A stretch of 30,931 nucleotides of DNA from Bacteroidales bacterium UBA4295 (GTDB lineage Bacteria; Bacteroidota; Bacteroidia; Bacteroidales; Paludibacteraceae). The number at the start of each line of letters is the position of its first letter. The stretch's first letter is position 1. Below are positions 15,768-25,249 of this stretch, piece by piece. The notes under the pieces were generated by a model. The model was given only the letters and a program-made list of their open reading frames with translations, was not told the DNA's origin and searched no databases. The DNA lies in the NCBI GenBank assembly GCA_002395805.1, contig DGVB01000008.1, positions 563 to 31,493 of the forward strand, read 5' to 3'. A program made the translations under genes and the position numbers.

Positions 15768-16322
15768 ATGGCAATTTACACAAAAACAGGCGACAAAGGT
15801 ACCACGTCTCTGGCTAATGGCGAGCGTGTGACCAAAACCGATGTGCGTATAGAAGCATACGGAACAGTAGATGAACTCAATAGTTGGCTGGGTTTGCTAC
15901 GTGCAGGCCTTCCCTCGAAAGAAGCAGACCTTCAGGCTATTGATGCACAATTACTGTGGATTCAAAATAGACTTTTTAATCTGGGTGCCGCTTTGAGTGA
16001 AGCTCCCGGCGAGTGGATTACAGATTCCGATGTACTTCAGTTGGAGCAATGGATAGATGCGATGCAGCGGGAAGTGCCGAGGCAGAATAGTTTTCTTCTG
16101 CCTTCAGGCAATGAAATGGTGTGCCAATGCCATATATGCCGCACTATTTGCCGTCGGGCAGAGCGAAGAATGATAGAGGCAAAAGGGGAAGCAAAATGCA
16201 TGCAGTTCATAAACAGGCTTAGCGATTATCTTTTCGTTTTGGCGCGCTATATCTCATTCTCTCAAAACGAGGCAGAAATGGCTTGGCAAAAAGACTTTTG
16301 TGTAGAAAAATTGACGGAATAG
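15768..16322 (+). CDS. Cob(I)yrinic acid a,c-diamide adenosyltransferase (PduO type)
   Basis: Transfers the adenosyl group of ATP to cob(I)alamin to make coenzyme B12. The 184-residue protein carries the family's N-terminal ATP-binding motif YTKTGDKGTTSL (4-15), RIEAYGTVDELNSWLG (27-42), and the C-terminal CRRAERRM and INRLSDYLFVLARY helices. These define the PduO/CobO2 family rather than CobA or EutT. In Bacteroidota, adenosylcobalamin usually serves methylmalonyl-CoA mutase in the succinate-to-propionate route, which links loosely to frdCAB in this window (inference). No other cobalamin gene or riboswitch was seen nearby. Confidence 0.92.
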   Translation: MAIYTKTGDKGTTSLANGERVTKTDVRIEAYGTVDELNSWLGLLRAGLPSKEADLQAIDAQLLWIQNRLFNLGAALSEAPGEWITDSDVLQLEQWIDAMQREVPRQNSFLLPSGNEMVCQCHICRTICRRAERRMIEAKGEAKCMQFINRLSDYLFVLARYISFSQNEAEMAWQKDFCVEKLTE

Positions 16323-16372
16323 TGTCAAAATGTGTAAAAAATGCCGAAAAATGTAAATATTTACTAAAAATA

Positions 16373-16404
16373 TTTGCGTGTATCATAGTTTTTTTGTACT
16401 TTTG
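16373..16404 (+). promoter_or_regulatory. Promoter for the T9SS (por/gld) gene run
   Basis: TTTG (16373-16376), 20 bp, TACTTTTG (16397-16404), followed by CACG. It leaves a leader of about 60 nt before the DUF2795 gene. It is the only consensus promoter I could see between here and 30203. Confidence 0.8.
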
Positions 16405-16470
16405 CACGTTTTTTGAAAAAATATGCCCGTGTTGGGTGCGTAAGTCTTAGATAAAGAATAGCGAAATTAT

Positions 16471-16698
16471 ATGTATTGGACATTGGAATTGGCAGCGAGA
16501 TTGGACGATGCTCCATGGCCGGCAACGAAAGATGAATTGCTGGATTACGCCAATCGCGTCGGGGCTCCGGCCGAGGTAATAGAAAATCTGCAGGAATTGG
16601 AGGGAGATGACGAGGAACAGTATGAGAGTATATTGGATATTTGGCCTGATTTCCCGACGAATGATGACGACTACATGTACAACGAAGAGGAGTACTAA
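16471..16698 (+). CDS. DUF2795 family small acidic protein
   Basis: 75 residues, recognised as the short DUF2795 family by MYWTLELAARLDDAPWPATK and the following DELLDYANRVGAPAEVIENL. The C-terminal third is strongly acidic and ends in EEEY. No signal peptide. It is the first gene after the promoter and is followed directly by porP (its stop at 16696-16698 abuts the next start), so it may be coregulated with T9SS. Function is not established; I recall members widely present as single copies in Bacteroidota. Confidence 0.85.
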   Translation: MYWTLELAARLDDAPWPATKDELLDYANRVGAPAEVIENLQELEGDDEEQYESILDIWPDFPTNDDDYMYNEEEY

Positions 16699-17667
16699 TT
16701 GGTGAAACGATGTATTGCAATTCTGTTCGGGCTGGTGTTGGTGTTGGCTGTGCGAGCGCAGTTCGACCCACAGATGGGGCAATACATGTACCTACAAACA
16801 GCCTATAATCCTGCAGCGGCAGGAGAAGGCGACTTGATGAAGGTTGCGGGAATGCACCGCATGCAATATGTAGACATTACCAACGCACCGATGAGCACAT
16901 GGTTCAGTTTCAGTTCGCCGTTTGTAATAGGCAAAACGAGTCACGGCGCAGGAATCCGGTTCTTGAATGACCGATACGGACTGTTTACGACGCAATCCTT
17001 GTACGCTCAGTACGCATACCGCCAGAAATTGGGCAAAGGATATTTGAGTGTAGGAGTAGATTTGGGTTTTGTGAATGTGGGATTCAAAGGCGATTCGGTG
17101 AATCTGAGCAAAATGGGTGATGATTACCATGACGCGAACGATCCGATGCTTCCGGCGGGAAGCAAATCGGGAATGAAATTTGACATGGGTGTGGGGTTGT
17201 ACTACAGCACTCCGGTATGGTGGGTAGGTGCGAGTTACAGCCATGTGACACGTCCCCAGATTGACTGGAGTGATGGAACGACCGGAGTGGAACAGATAGT
17301 GACATTATTCGGCACAATGTATGTGACGGGTGGCTATCATTTCCGGCTGAAGAACTATCGCGAATGGGTGTTAACTCCGAGCGCTATGGTAATGAGTGAT
17401 TTCCGGAGTTGGGATGTGAATCTGACCTTGATGTGTGATTATAAAGACCGATACCGCTGGGGATTGGGATACCGCATCGCAGGAAGTGTGAATATATTAT
17501 TAGGAATAGATATCATCTCCGGATTGCAGTTGGGATACAGTTGCGAACTGCCGACCAACAAACTGCTTCTGGAGAGTTACGGAAGTCACGAAATATATCT
17601 GGCCTACGGATTTGACATCCTGAAGCCGAAGAGAACGAATAAATATAAATCAATTCGATACTTGTAA
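16699..17667 (+). CDS. porP: Type IX secretion system membrane protein PorP/SprF
   Basis: PorP/SprF family outer-membrane beta-barrel protein. In T9SS it works with the PorK/PorN ring. About 322 residues: N-terminal signal peptide (VKRCIAILFGLVLVLAVRAQ), then the family signature FDPQMGQYMYLQTAYNPAAAGEG, and long amphipathic strands ending in ILKPKRTNKYKSIRYL. There is no ATG near the N-terminus; translation begins at TTG 16699 or GTG 16702, and GTG gives the same signal peptide. The stop codon of the DUF2795 gene directly abuts it, suggesting coupled translation. Followed 2 bp later by gldK. Confidence 0.93.
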   Translation: MVKRCIAILFGLVLVLAVRAQFDPQMGQYMYLQTAYNPAAAGEGDLMKVAGMHRMQYVDITNAPMSTWFSFSSPFVIGKTSHGAGIRFLNDRYGLFTTQSLYAQYAYRQKLGKGYLSVGVDLGFVNVGFKGDSVNLSKMGDDYHDANDPMLPAGSKSGMKFDMGVGLYYSTPVWWVGASYSHVTRPQIDWSDGTTGVEQIVTLFGTMYVTGGYHFRLKNYREWVLTPSAMVMSDFRSWDVNLTLMCDYKDRYRWGLGYRIAGSVNILLGIDIISGLQLGYSCELPTNKLLLESYGSHEIYLAYGFDILKPKRTNKYKSIRYL

Positions 17668-17669
17668 GT

Positions 17670-19019
17670 ATGAAAGTAACAAAATTTTTGCCATTGATCG
17701 CTTTGATAGCGATGGTAATGGTAGGTTGTAACAAACCGGCGGGTGAACTCGTAGGTGCGTCCAGATCTGGCAACTTTAAGGAAGCAAATCCTTATGGAAT
17801 GTTGTTTATCAAGAAAGGTTCTTTTATGATGGGAGCCAATACCCAGTCTGCGGTGTTCGAACAGCCTGACAACGTGGTGATGGTAACTGTAGATGCGTTC
17901 TGGATGGACGAGACAGAGATTACCAACAATGAGTACCATCAGTTTGTTAATTGGGTTCGCGACTCAATTGCTTTGACCAACCTGATTGCAGCTGGAATGA
18001 CGGATTATGCTATTCAGCCGAAGGATGAAGATTTCGACGAGGATAATTTCCGTATCAACTGGAACAAGAAGGTGCCCTGGAAGAGCAAGGAGGAGGATGT
18101 AGTTGACGCATTGTCTTCTATGTTCTATTCCGACGGTCGTTTCAATACCAATAACCTGCATTATCGTTATAATTGGGTGAATATGGACGAGGCCCTGCCG
18201 CAACGCAACAAATTCGATGTGGCTACGAGTACCTATCCTCCCGGTGCGACGGCACGTGTAGATACATTCTGGGTAAACGAAAACAACGAGATCAAGGATT
18301 CGACTATTATTCGTCCGCTTCGCGAGCCGAAAGACCTGCTGACGGAGAAGATCGTATGTATCTATCCGGATACTTTGGTTTGGGCGCGTGATTTCCAGTT
18401 CTCCTACAATGATCCGTTGCTCCACATGTATTTCAAGCACCCTGGTTATGCGGAATATCCGGTAGTGGGTGTTACTTGGGAGCAAGCTCATGCGTTCTGC
18501 AACTGGCGTACCAAATTGTACAATATGCACTCGAGCATAGAGGTGAATGAGTATCGTTTGCCGACGGAGTCTCAATGGGAATATGCAGCTCGTGGAGGTC
18601 GTAAATTGGCGATGTATCCGTGGGGTAGCAACTACGCTCGCGACGGCAAAGGCTGTTTCTTCGCGAATTTCAAACCGTACCGCGGTGCATACAATGATGA
18701 TACCGGTACTACTACGATGAAGGTGGCTCAATTCCGTCCGAATGATTTCGGTTTGTTCGATATGGCCGGTAATGTATCTGAGTGGACTAACTCGGCCTAT
18801 CAGACTGCAGCAAATACGAATATTCATGACCTGAATCCTGATTTCAGTTATATGGCTCGTAAGGCTGATCCGGATATTTTGAAACGTAAAGTGGTAAAGG
18901 GGGGTAGCTGGAAGGATATCAGCTATTTCATGCAGTGCGGAGTACGTACTTATGAGTATCAGTATGAAAGCCGCCCGTATATCGGCTTCCGTTGCGTTCG
19001 CGCGTACATTGGTGAATAA
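17670..19019 (+). CDS. gldK: T9SS outer-membrane lipoprotein GldK/PorK
   Basis: Lipoprotein of the periplasmic PorK/PorN ring anchored to the outer membrane. 449 residues with a lipoprotein signal peptide ending at lipobox MVGC20. The rest is a formylglycine-generating-enzyme-like (SUMF1) fold: MLFIKKGSFMMGANT, VDAFWMDETEITNNEYHQFV, YPVVGVTWEQAHAFCNWRTK, YRLPTESQWEYAARGGR, GNVSEWTNSAY and RPYIGFRCVRAYI. The protein is expected to be structural rather than enzymatic. The ATG at 17670 follows porP by 2 bp and is followed by gldL after 37 bp. Confidence 0.95.
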   Translation: MKVTKFLPLIALIAMVMVGCNKPAGELVGASRSGNFKEANPYGMLFIKKGSFMMGANTQSAVFEQPDNVVMVTVDAFWMDETEITNNEYHQFVNWVRDSIALTNLIAAGMTDYAIQPKDEDFDEDNFRINWNKKVPWKSKEEDVVDALSSMFYSDGRFNTNNLHYRYNWVNMDEALPQRNKFDVATSTYPPGATARVDTFWVNENNEIKDSTIIRPLREPKDLLTEKIVCIYPDTLVWARDFQFSYNDPLLHMYFKHPGYAEYPVVGVTWEQAHAFCNWRTKLYNMHSSIEVNEYRLPTESQWEYAARGGRKLAMYPWGSNYARDGKGCFFANFKPYRGAYNDDTGTTTMKVAQFRPNDFGLFDMAGNVSEWTNSAYQTAANTNIHDLNPDFSYMARKADPDILKRKVVKGGSWKDISYFMQCGVRTYEYQYESRPYIGFRCVRAYIGE

Positions 19020-19056
19020 TAATGAATAAAAGAAAAATTTAAAACTCACAAATATT

Positions 19057-19998
19057 ATGGCTACTGAAAAGCAAGGTTTGATTGAAAAGTTCTTCCACTG
19101 GTATGAGTCATACAACGGAAAGAACGTTGTTAACATCGTTTATTCGGCGGGTGCATCCGTGGTTATTATTGGTGCATTGTTTAAGATTCTGCACTGGCCG
19201 GGTGCAAGTCAAGTGCTGATGATAGGTATGTTTACCGAGGCATTCTTGTTCCTCATCGGAACCCTGGAGCATCCGCATCCCGAGTTCCACTGGGAGAACG
19301 TCTTTCCGCAATTGTTAGAGTACGGAACAAAACCTGAACTATTGGAGGAGAAATCCAAACAACCTCGTCCTACTTTGTTGGGTGCTGGAACCGCAGAAAG
19401 TCCTCAAACAATAGGTTCTATGGCTCCGGCAGGAGAGGTCTCTTCCGCAAAAGCTCCGAGTTTGAAAGATGAAGATTTCAAGGCGTTGAAAGAAGGCATT
19501 GCAGACTTGGCAAAGACTGCTACTCAATTTGCTGAATTAGGAAAGGTAGCTCAGACCGGTGTCAAATTAGGCGAAAAACTGGAAGCAGCAGGCGCAGCAA
19601 CTGAGGCTTATTCGACTAAGATGACAGCAGCTGCAGATACTTATGTAACCAAGCTGGCAGCAGCCGGTACCGCTACGGATTCGTTCACAAGCGCAACTTC
19701 CGCTTTGGCTCAGACTTATGCTCAAGTAAGCGGTGATATGCAAAATATTGCAGAGGAGACGAAAGCATATAAAGCAGGTGTAGAGCAGGTGGGCAAGAGT
19801 ATTGCAGCGCTGAATACCGTTTACGAACTTCAACTTCAGTCAGTTAATGCTCAGACAGAAGCTCAGAAAGCAGCGGCGGCTGCAGCAAAAGAGTCCGCAG
19901 AGGCTCAGGCAGCGTTCGCAGCAGGTGCTAAACAACTGCAGAAACAAGTGGCTAGCTTGAATGATATTTACGGAAACATGCTGAATGCGCTTGCATAA
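19057..19998 (+). CDS. gldL: T9SS inner-membrane protein GldL/PorL
   Basis: With GldM it forms the proton-powered T9SS motor in the inner membrane. 313 residues. Two transmembrane helices lie at about 25-45 and 50-70, around the family sequence ALFKILHWPGASQVLMIGMF and an embedded E61. The cytoplasmic remainder starts with HPEFHWENVFPQL and ends in a long Ala-rich predicted coiled coil (about 130-313), including TAYSTKMTAAADTYV-like heptads. Length and layout match the family. No start ambiguity. Confidence 0.95.
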   Translation: MATEKQGLIEKFFHWYESYNGKNVVNIVYSAGASVVIIGALFKILHWPGASQVLMIGMFTEAFLFLIGTLEHPHPEFHWENVFPQLLEYGTKPELLEEKSKQPRPTLLGAGTAESPQTIGSMAPAGEVSSAKAPSLKDEDFKALKEGIADLAKTATQFAELGKVAQTGVKLGEKLEAAGAATEAYSTKMTAAADTYVTKLAAAGTATDSFTSATSALAQTYAQVSGDMQNIAEETKAYKAGVEQVGKSIAALNTVYELQLQSVNAQTEAQKAAAAAAKESAEAQAAFAAGAKQLQKQVASLNDIYGNMLNALA

Positions 19999-20038
19999 AG
20001 ATAACTATTTGAAACAAAAACAATAAAACACTTCAGCA

Positions 20039-21616
20039 ATGAGTGGAGCAAAAAACTGTCCGGAAACCCCGAGACAAAAGATGATCGGTATGATGTACTT
20101 GGTGCTCACCGCCATGTTGGCGTTGAACGTGAGTACGGATATCCTAAACGGTTTTACACTGGTGGACGATAGTCTGCACTCCTCTATAGCTGCATCGGAT
20201 ACACGAAACGAAAAACTTTATAACGATTTCAAGGCAGCGAACGCTGATAACCCTGAGAAAACACAGGAGTGGTTCGATAAAGCTAATGAGGTGCAAAAAC
20301 GTGCAGATTCTCTCTATAACTATATCCAAGATTTCAAGGAGCATATAGCTATTTTGGCAGATGGCCAGAAGAAAGTAGATGCCCGCAGAGGTGAGGACGG
20401 AAAGGCAGATCCGACGCGCCGCATTGAAGGCAACTCCAATTTGGATGTAACAGCACAATATGCTATCAATGAGAAGCATGGTGCTGAGTTGAAAGAAATC
20501 GTGGCTTATTATCGTGATTACGCGGCCGGTTTGGCAGATCAGGATGCAGAGTTGAGGAACTCAATCATGCAGAATTTGGCTACCGAGCGTGGTTGGAATG
20601 CTCATGAGAAAGACTCCTGCGACTGGGAAATTGCAATCTTTGAAGGCATGCCGGTAGGTGCATCGATCACCATTCTGACCAAGATGCAAAACGATGTTCG
20701 TTCTACAGAGAGCCAGTTGATTCAATATTTAATGGATCGCACGGACGCGGGTGACTTGCGCGTAAATAAACTGAACGCGTACGTGATCCCGAATTCGAAC
20801 TACGTAATTCGTGGCGGTAAGTATACAGCTCAGATTATTTTGGCAGCAGTAGACTCGACACAACGTCCTGAGTATTATATCGAAGGACAACGGATTAACG
20901 ACCAAGGTATCTATGAAGTAGCCGCTTCCGGCGTAGGATTGAAGAAATACTCGGGCTGGATTTCATATCAGAATCCTTCTACGGGCGAAATGGAGAACCT
21001 TCCGTTCTCAAGCGAGTATAGTGTAGGCGAACCGGCTGTGACTATCTCCAATAACGACCTGAATATCATGTATCGCGGCTACGAGAATAAATTCTCGATT
21101 TCTGTACCGGGCGTGTCTAATGATAAGGTCAAGGTAAATGTGAATGGTGCATCTGTTCGTCAACAAGGCGGTATCTGGATTATTAAGCCGGGTGACAATA
21201 CCAAGAGCGTGTCAATCTCGGTATCAGCAGAGTTGGATGGCCGCATGCAGCAGATGGGTAGTAGAGAATATCGTGTGAAAGCGCTTCCGAAACCAGGTGC
21301 ATACTTTAAATCCGGAGAAAATGAGTACAACGGAGAAAAAGCTATTCCACGTAGTGCATTGTTGAATGCAAGCGCAACGGTGATTGCTTCTTATGGTCCT
21401 GATGGCCTGTTAGATCTACCGTTCCAAATCTCCGGTTTCCGTGCCAATATCAATGGCGTATACTTGGAGTCGAGAGGTAATAAGTTTACTCGTGAGCAGT
21501 TAGATCGCTTGAGCAAACTAAAACCAGGTAACTCTGTGATTATTACTGATATACGAGCTAAAGGTCCAGATGGTCGGGAGATTCGTCTGTCGCCAATCCC
21601 TCTAACATTAAATTAA
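20039..21616 (+). CDS. gldM: T9SS motor/tether protein GldM/PorM
   Basis: Spans the periplasm from the GldL motor to the PorK/N ring. 525 residues with a short cytoplasmic start, one transmembrane helix (about 15-35, MIGMMYLVLTAMLALNVS), a helical first periplasmic domain, and then Ig-like beta domains (for example GEPAVTISNNDLNIMYRGYE and GVSNDKVKVNVNGASV). The family's PRQKMIGMMYLVLTA signature is present at the N-terminus. It is 40 bp after gldL and 12 bp before gldN. Confidence 0.95.
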   Translation: MSGAKNCPETPRQKMIGMMYLVLTAMLALNVSTDILNGFTLVDDSLHSSIAASDTRNEKLYNDFKAANADNPEKTQEWFDKANEVQKRADSLYNYIQDFKEHIAILADGQKKVDARRGEDGKADPTRRIEGNSNLDVTAQYAINEKHGAELKEIVAYYRDYAAGLADQDAELRNSIMQNLATERGWNAHEKDSCDWEIAIFEGMPVGASITILTKMQNDVRSTESQLIQYLMDRTDAGDLRVNKLNAYVIPNSNYVIRGGKYTAQIILAAVDSTQRPEYYIEGQRINDQGIYEVAASGVGLKKYSGWISYQNPSTGEMENLPFSSEYSVGEPAVTISNNDLNIMYRGYENKFSISVPGVSNDKVKVNVNGASVRQQGGIWIIKPGDNTKSVSISVSAELDGRMQQMGSREYRVKALPKPGAYFKSGENEYNGEKAIPRSALLNASATVIASYGPDGLLDLPFQISGFRANINGVYLESRGNKFTREQLDRLSKLKPGNSVIITDIRAKGPDGREIRLSPIPLTLN

Positions 21617-21628
21617 TAGCTAAACAAT

Positions 21629-22576
21629 ATGATAAAGAAAATTAGTGTTATCGCATGCTTGATGCTGGGAGTAATGACTGCTCAGGCACAGCATAAAGTG
21701 ATCTCGTTCTTTGACGAGATGGGTAGTGCGCGCATTCAGACAGAAGAGTTCTCTCAAGCACATGACACCATCGTCTTGGTAGACCACCGCATCGATGATG
21801 TGATATGGGCGCGGTACGTGTATCGTATTATTGATATGCGCTACAAGCAGAACTATCAGCTCTATTTCCCTACAAAATCAGATGATTCGGATTATCGTAA
21901 TCTATTCAAGGTAATTGCGGATGCAGTAGTGGATGGGCTGCCTATTTACGAGAAGAATATGGAAACTATCAAGCCGGATTTCAATCAAGAACCATTGGCT
22001 AAAGCAATGATTCCGATGATGTTTATGGCTGATGATCCTACGGCAGACTATTCGGACGATCCTACGCACTTTGATATCACGGAGTCAGATGCTATGTTGA
22101 TTCACTATGATAGTATAGCAGATGAGTTGTCCGGCCATTTCTATCGTTTCGAGCCGATTGTACGAAATCAGTTGAAATATCTGATTCAGGAGGTGGTTTT
22201 CTTTGACAAACATACTTCCCGTTTGCACTCGAAGATCATGGCTATTGCTCCGTTGCAATCAGACCTGATTACGACTCGTGATAGTTCCAATGTGATGGGT
22301 TCGTTGCGTGAGTCGATTATGTTCTGGATTCCGTTCGACAAACTGCGTCCATATATGGCTATGCAATATGCTATTCCGAATCGCAACGAGGTAAAACGAG
22401 TTACGTTTGATGAATTCTTCCAGAAACATCTGTACACTTCGTATATCGTCGGCGAAGGAAATATGTATAACCGCTGGATTCCGGATTATGCCGGAACAGA
22501 AGAGCAGATTAAGAAGGAACAAAATAGAATAGCAACAGAGTTGCTGAACTTTGAGCAAGATCTCTGGGAATACTAA
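21629..22576 (+). CDS. gldN: T9SS periplasmic ring protein GldN/PorN
   Basis: Partner of GldK/PorK in the outer-membrane-associated ring. 315 residues, with signal peptide 1-21 (ending TAQAQ), then the family's VWARYVYRIIDMRYKQNYQLY-like block (here from about 60), MFMADDPTADYSDDPTHFD, and a C-terminal region with FDKLRPYMAMQYAIPNRNEV and FDEFFQKHLYTSYIVG. Its TAA overlaps the ATG of ftsX by one base, so translation of the two is probably coupled. Confidence 0.94.
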   Translation: MIKKISVIACLMLGVMTAQAQHKVISFFDEMGSARIQTEEFSQAHDTIVLVDHRIDDVIWARYVYRIIDMRYKQNYQLYFPTKSDDSDYRNLFKVIADAVVDGLPIYEKNMETIKPDFNQEPLAKAMIPMMFMADDPTADYSDDPTHFDITESDAMLIHYDSIADELSGHFYRFEPIVRNQLKYLIQEVVFFDKHTSRLHSKIMAIAPLQSDLITTRDSSNVMGSLRESIMFWIPFDKLRPYMAMQYAIPNRNEVKRVTFDEFFQKHLYTSYIVGEGNMYNRWIPDYAGTEEQIKKEQNRIATELLNFEQDLWEY

Positions 22577-23436
22577 TGCGTAAGCATCGTTTTCGTAATT
22601 CCTATGTGACGTCTGCCATCAGTGTATCGCTGGTGCTGTGTCTAATCGGGTTGGAGGGCATATTATTGCTCTCCGCCGATTCTCTTATTACGCGTATGCG
22701 TGAGAATATTACCATAACGGCAGTATTGGCAAAAGATGCAGATACCACAGCATGTGCTCGTTTGGAGGCTGTGTTAAATGCGGGAGAGCGATGCAGCAGT
22801 TATAAATATGTCTCAGCTTCGGAAGCATTGGAGGAACATATCCGTTCGTTAGGAGAAGATCCTGCTGCGTTTTTAGGATTCAACCCCTTGTCTGCCAGCT
22901 ATGAGATCCATCCTACAAATACTTATAGTGATCCGGATAGTTTAGCTTTATTTGCTGTCGATTTAGAGGCATTACCATATGTGACGGAAGTAATCTATCC
23001 GCGTGATTTGGCGGATTTGATGAGCAGCAATGTGCATGAATTCTCTTTAATATTATTGGCTATTGCTCTGGCCTTATTATTGGTATCTATGGTGCTAATT
23101 GTCAATACAATCCGTTTACAGATATATTCTAAGCGTTTCTTGATCAATACAATGACACTGGTAGGGGCTACATCTTGGGTAACACGTCGTCCGTTTGTGC
23201 TACGCAATATGATGATGGGCTTCATAGCAGGAATAATTGCATTGTTGATTCTTGGCGGGTTAGTCTATTATGTGGAATTCCGTATGGGGCTGATGCTCTT
23301 TGCCTTGACATGGCAGAATATCGCGTTTGTATCGGCTTTAGTTTTATGCTCGGGCTTGCTAATTACATTATTTGCTTCGCTTATTGCAACCGGTCGTTAT
23401 ATCCGGATGGATAATAACTCGCTGTATGAAATTTAA
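22576..23436 (+). CDS. ftsX: Cell division protein FtsX
   Basis: Membrane partner of the ATPase FtsE; controls peptidoglycan hydrolases at the division site. 286 residues with the FtsX layout: TM1 at about 12-33, a periplasmic domain with DPAAFLGFNPLSASYEI and LPYVTEVIYPRDL, then three TM segments (about 155-180, 211-235, 245-270) with RLQIYSKRFLINTMTLVGAT between TM2 and TM3. ftsE is not in the window, which is usual for Bacteroidota where ftsX is linked to DUF3098 and uppP. It overlaps gldN by one base and the DUF3098 gene by about 11 bp. Confidence 0.92.
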   Translation: MRKHRFRNSYVTSAISVSLVLCLIGLEGILLLSADSLITRMRENITITAVLAKDADTTACARLEAVLNAGERCSSYKYVSASEALEEHIRSLGEDPAAFLGFNPLSASYEIHPTNTYSDPDSLALFAVDLEALPYVTEVIYPRDLADLMSSNVHEFSLILLAIALALLLVSMVLIVNTIRLQIYSKRFLINTMTLVGATSWVTRRPFVLRNMMMGFIAGIIALLILGGLVYYVEFRMGLMLFALTWQNIAFVSALVLCSGLLITLFASLIATGRYIRMDNNSLYEI

Positions 23437-23677
23437 TAAAAAGAAAGAAGAAAGGAAAAGTAATATGAAGCATACATTACCGAAACTGAACCTTATCCTG
23501 ATTGCAATATCATTTGTGCTAATAGTAATCGGATTTGCTCTCATGGTCGGAGAGCCCTCCGGCGAGGTGTATAACCCTGATATTTTTTCTTTTCGTCGCA
23601 TTACAGTGGGGCCGATGATCTCGCTTTTCGGCTTTGTACTGATGTTATTTTCTATTCTATTCCGCAGTAAGAAATGA
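23426..23677 (+). CDS. DUF3098 family small membrane protein
   Basis: 83 residues from the ATG at 23426; an alternative ATG is at 23465. The longer form is preferred because family members as I recall them have a Lys-rich N-terminus like [10 protein letters not shown], and because of the coupled overlap with ftsX. Two transmembrane helices (about 24-43 and 61-79) enclose the family block [20 protein letters not shown]. Function unknown, but the gene is consistently found between ftsX and uppP in Bacteroidota, suggesting an envelope role. Its last codons overlap uppP by 4 bp. Confidence 0.85.
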   Translation: MKFNKKKEERKSNMKHTLPKLNLILIAISFVLIVIGFALMVGEPSGEVYNPDIFSFRRITVGPMISLFGFVLMLFSILFRSKK

Positions 23678-24480
23678 GTTGGCTGGAAGCACTGATATTG
23701 GGAATAGTGCAAGGCTTGACAGAGTTTCTACCGGTATCTTCTTCCGGACATTTGGAAATAGGTCACGCGCTTTTAGGCACTTCCGGTGAAGATAATCTTA
23801 CCTTTGCCATCATTGTGCATACAGCAACGGTTCTGTCCACCCTGGTTATTCTATGGCGCGAGGTTGCCCAGTTGTTTAGAGGAACCTTCACAACGCTACA
23901 ATGGAATGCCGAGAAAGACTATGTCGCCAAGATTATAGTTTCCATGATACCTGTTTTTATCGTTGGTATGTTCTTTAAGGATCAAGTGGAGGCCTTTTTT
24001 GGCAACGGATTATTGTTAGTCGGAATATGTTTGTTAATTACCGCTTTATTGTTGGCACTTAGTGAATGGCTTCAAAAGAAACGCCAAGGAGCAGGCCATG
24101 AGGTTACGTACAAGGATGCTATTATCATTGGAATAGCACAAGCATGTGCCGTATTACCAGGATTGAGTCGTTCCGGTTCTACTATTGCTACAGGATTGCT
24201 ATGCGGAGTAAAAAAAGAGAGTGTAGCGCAGTTCTCTTTTCTCATGGTGCTGATTCCTATCTTAGGAGAAGCATTTTTGGATTTGATGAAACTGCTGCAA
24301 GGGGAAATGACCAGCGATTTAGGTATCGCCCCTGCGATAGTAGGTTTTATAGCCGCATTCCTGACAGGCTGCTTTGCGTGCCGTTTTATGATAGAGATAG
24401 TGCGTCGCCAACGATTGATATATTTTGCAATTTATTGCACCATTGTTGGAACTGCAGCTATTATTGCTACCGTCTGCTGA
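23674..24480 (+). CDS. uppP: Undecaprenyl-diphosphatase UppP (BacA)
   Basis: Dephosphorylates undecaprenyl diphosphate to recycle the lipid carrier for peptidoglycan and O-antigen; overproduction gives bacitracin resistance in some bacteria. 268 residues, about 8 TM segments. The two catalytic motifs are [17 protein letters not shown] (14-30) and PGLSRSGST (162-170). The ATG overlaps the DUF3098 stop as ATGA, a typical coupling arrangement. It ends one base before the truB start. Confidence 0.96.
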   Translation: MSWLEALILGIVQGLTEFLPVSSSGHLEIGHALLGTSGEDNLTFAIIVHTATVLSTLVILWREVAQLFRGTFTTLQWNAEKDYVAKIIVSMIPVFIVGMFFKDQVEAFFGNGLLLVGICLLITALLLALSEWLQKKRQGAGHEVTYKDAIIIGIAQACAVLPGLSRSGSTIATGLLCGVKKESVAQFSFLMVLIPILGEAFLDLMKLLQGEMTSDLGIAPAIVGFIAAFLTGCFACRFMIEIVRRQRLIYFAIYCTIVGTAAIIATVC

Positions 24481-24481
24481 G

Positions 24482-25198
24482 ATGTGGGATTTTGAAGAAG
24501 GAGAAATATTGGCCTTTGACAAGCCGCTCCATTGGACATCTTTTGATCTGGTGGCGAAGGTACGTTATAATCTTTGCCGCAAATTAGAAAAAAAGAAACT
24601 GAAGGTGGGGCATTCGGGCACGTTGGATCCGTTGGCAACAGGAGTGGTTATTATCTGCACAGGCAAGAAGACAAAGATGATAGAGACGCTGCAGTATGAT
24701 GTAAAGGAATATATCGCTACTTTGCAACTGGGTGCTACGACTCCGTCATATGATATGGAAAAAGAGGTGGATGCCACCTATCCGACGGAACATATCACCC
24801 GTGCCCTGATAGATGAGACAATACCTCATTTCGTAGGCGAGCAGTGGCAGGTGCCACCGATGTTCTCTGCCGTACAGATTAATGGGAAACGAGCCTATGA
24901 CCTGGCGCGTAAAGGCGAGCAAGTGGAGCTCAAGCCAAAACTTCTCAAAATAGATGAGATTGAACTAATCTCCTTTGACGAAGAGAAAATGCAACTGACT
25001 ATCCGTGTCGTATGCTCCAAGGGAACCTATATCCGGGCATTGGCACGAGATATTGGCGAGAAACTCCATTCCGGAGCCTATTTGACCGCACTGAGGAGGA
25101 CGAGAGTGGGTAATACTCGTGTGGAAGAGTGCATGACAATAGAACAATTTTTAGCACTACTAAACGAAGAAACGAATCGTTCGAACGAAGTTAGATAA
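24482..25198 (+). CDS. truB: tRNA pseudouridine(55) synthase TruB
   Basis: Makes pseudouridine at U55 in the tRNA T-loop. 238 residues from the ATG at 24482. An in-frame extension to 24425 would overlap uppP by 56 bp and gives a hydrophobic leader foreign to the family. Motifs are LAFDKPLHWTSFD (10-22), KVGHSGTLDPLATGV (41-55) with catalytic D49, VPPMFSAVQINGKRAYDLAR, and CSKGTYIRALARDIGE. The final residues (EETNRSNEVR) are encoded within a 25-bp direct repeat and may be a non-conserved tail. Confidence 0.95.
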   Translation: MWDFEEGEILAFDKPLHWTSFDLVAKVRYNLCRKLEKKKLKVGHSGTLDPLATGVVIICTGKKTKMIETLQYDVKEYIATLQLGATTPSYDMEKEVDATYPTEHITRALIDETIPHFVGEQWQVPPMFSAVQINGKRAYDLARKGEQVELKPKLLKIDEIELISFDEEKMQLTIRVVCSKGTYIRALARDIGEKLHSGAYLTALRRTRVGNTRVEECMTIEQFLALLNEETNRSNEVR

Positions 25199-25228
25199 GC
25201 AATAATCGTTCGAACAACGTGAGATAAG
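25175..25228. repeat. 25-bp imperfect direct repeat at the truB-queA junction
   Basis: Two copies, 25175-25199 and 25204-25228, each beginning AATCGTTCGAAC and ending AGATAAG, with 22 of 25 bases identical. The first copy covers the truB stop codon; the second ends just before queA. The first contains the 10-bp palindrome CGTTCGAACG. Confidence 0.85.
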
Positions 25229-25249
25229 AATATGTATAAATCCAATGAT

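Noticed and set aside
15768..16322. Cobalamin riboswitch before the adenosyltransferase gene
   Set aside because: The spacer is only 67 bp and is filled by the 11-bp repeat; no B12-box-like sequence was seen.
17964..19136. 390-codon open frame antisense to gldK
   Set aside because: Covers a clear gldK gene; no motif on the minus strand.
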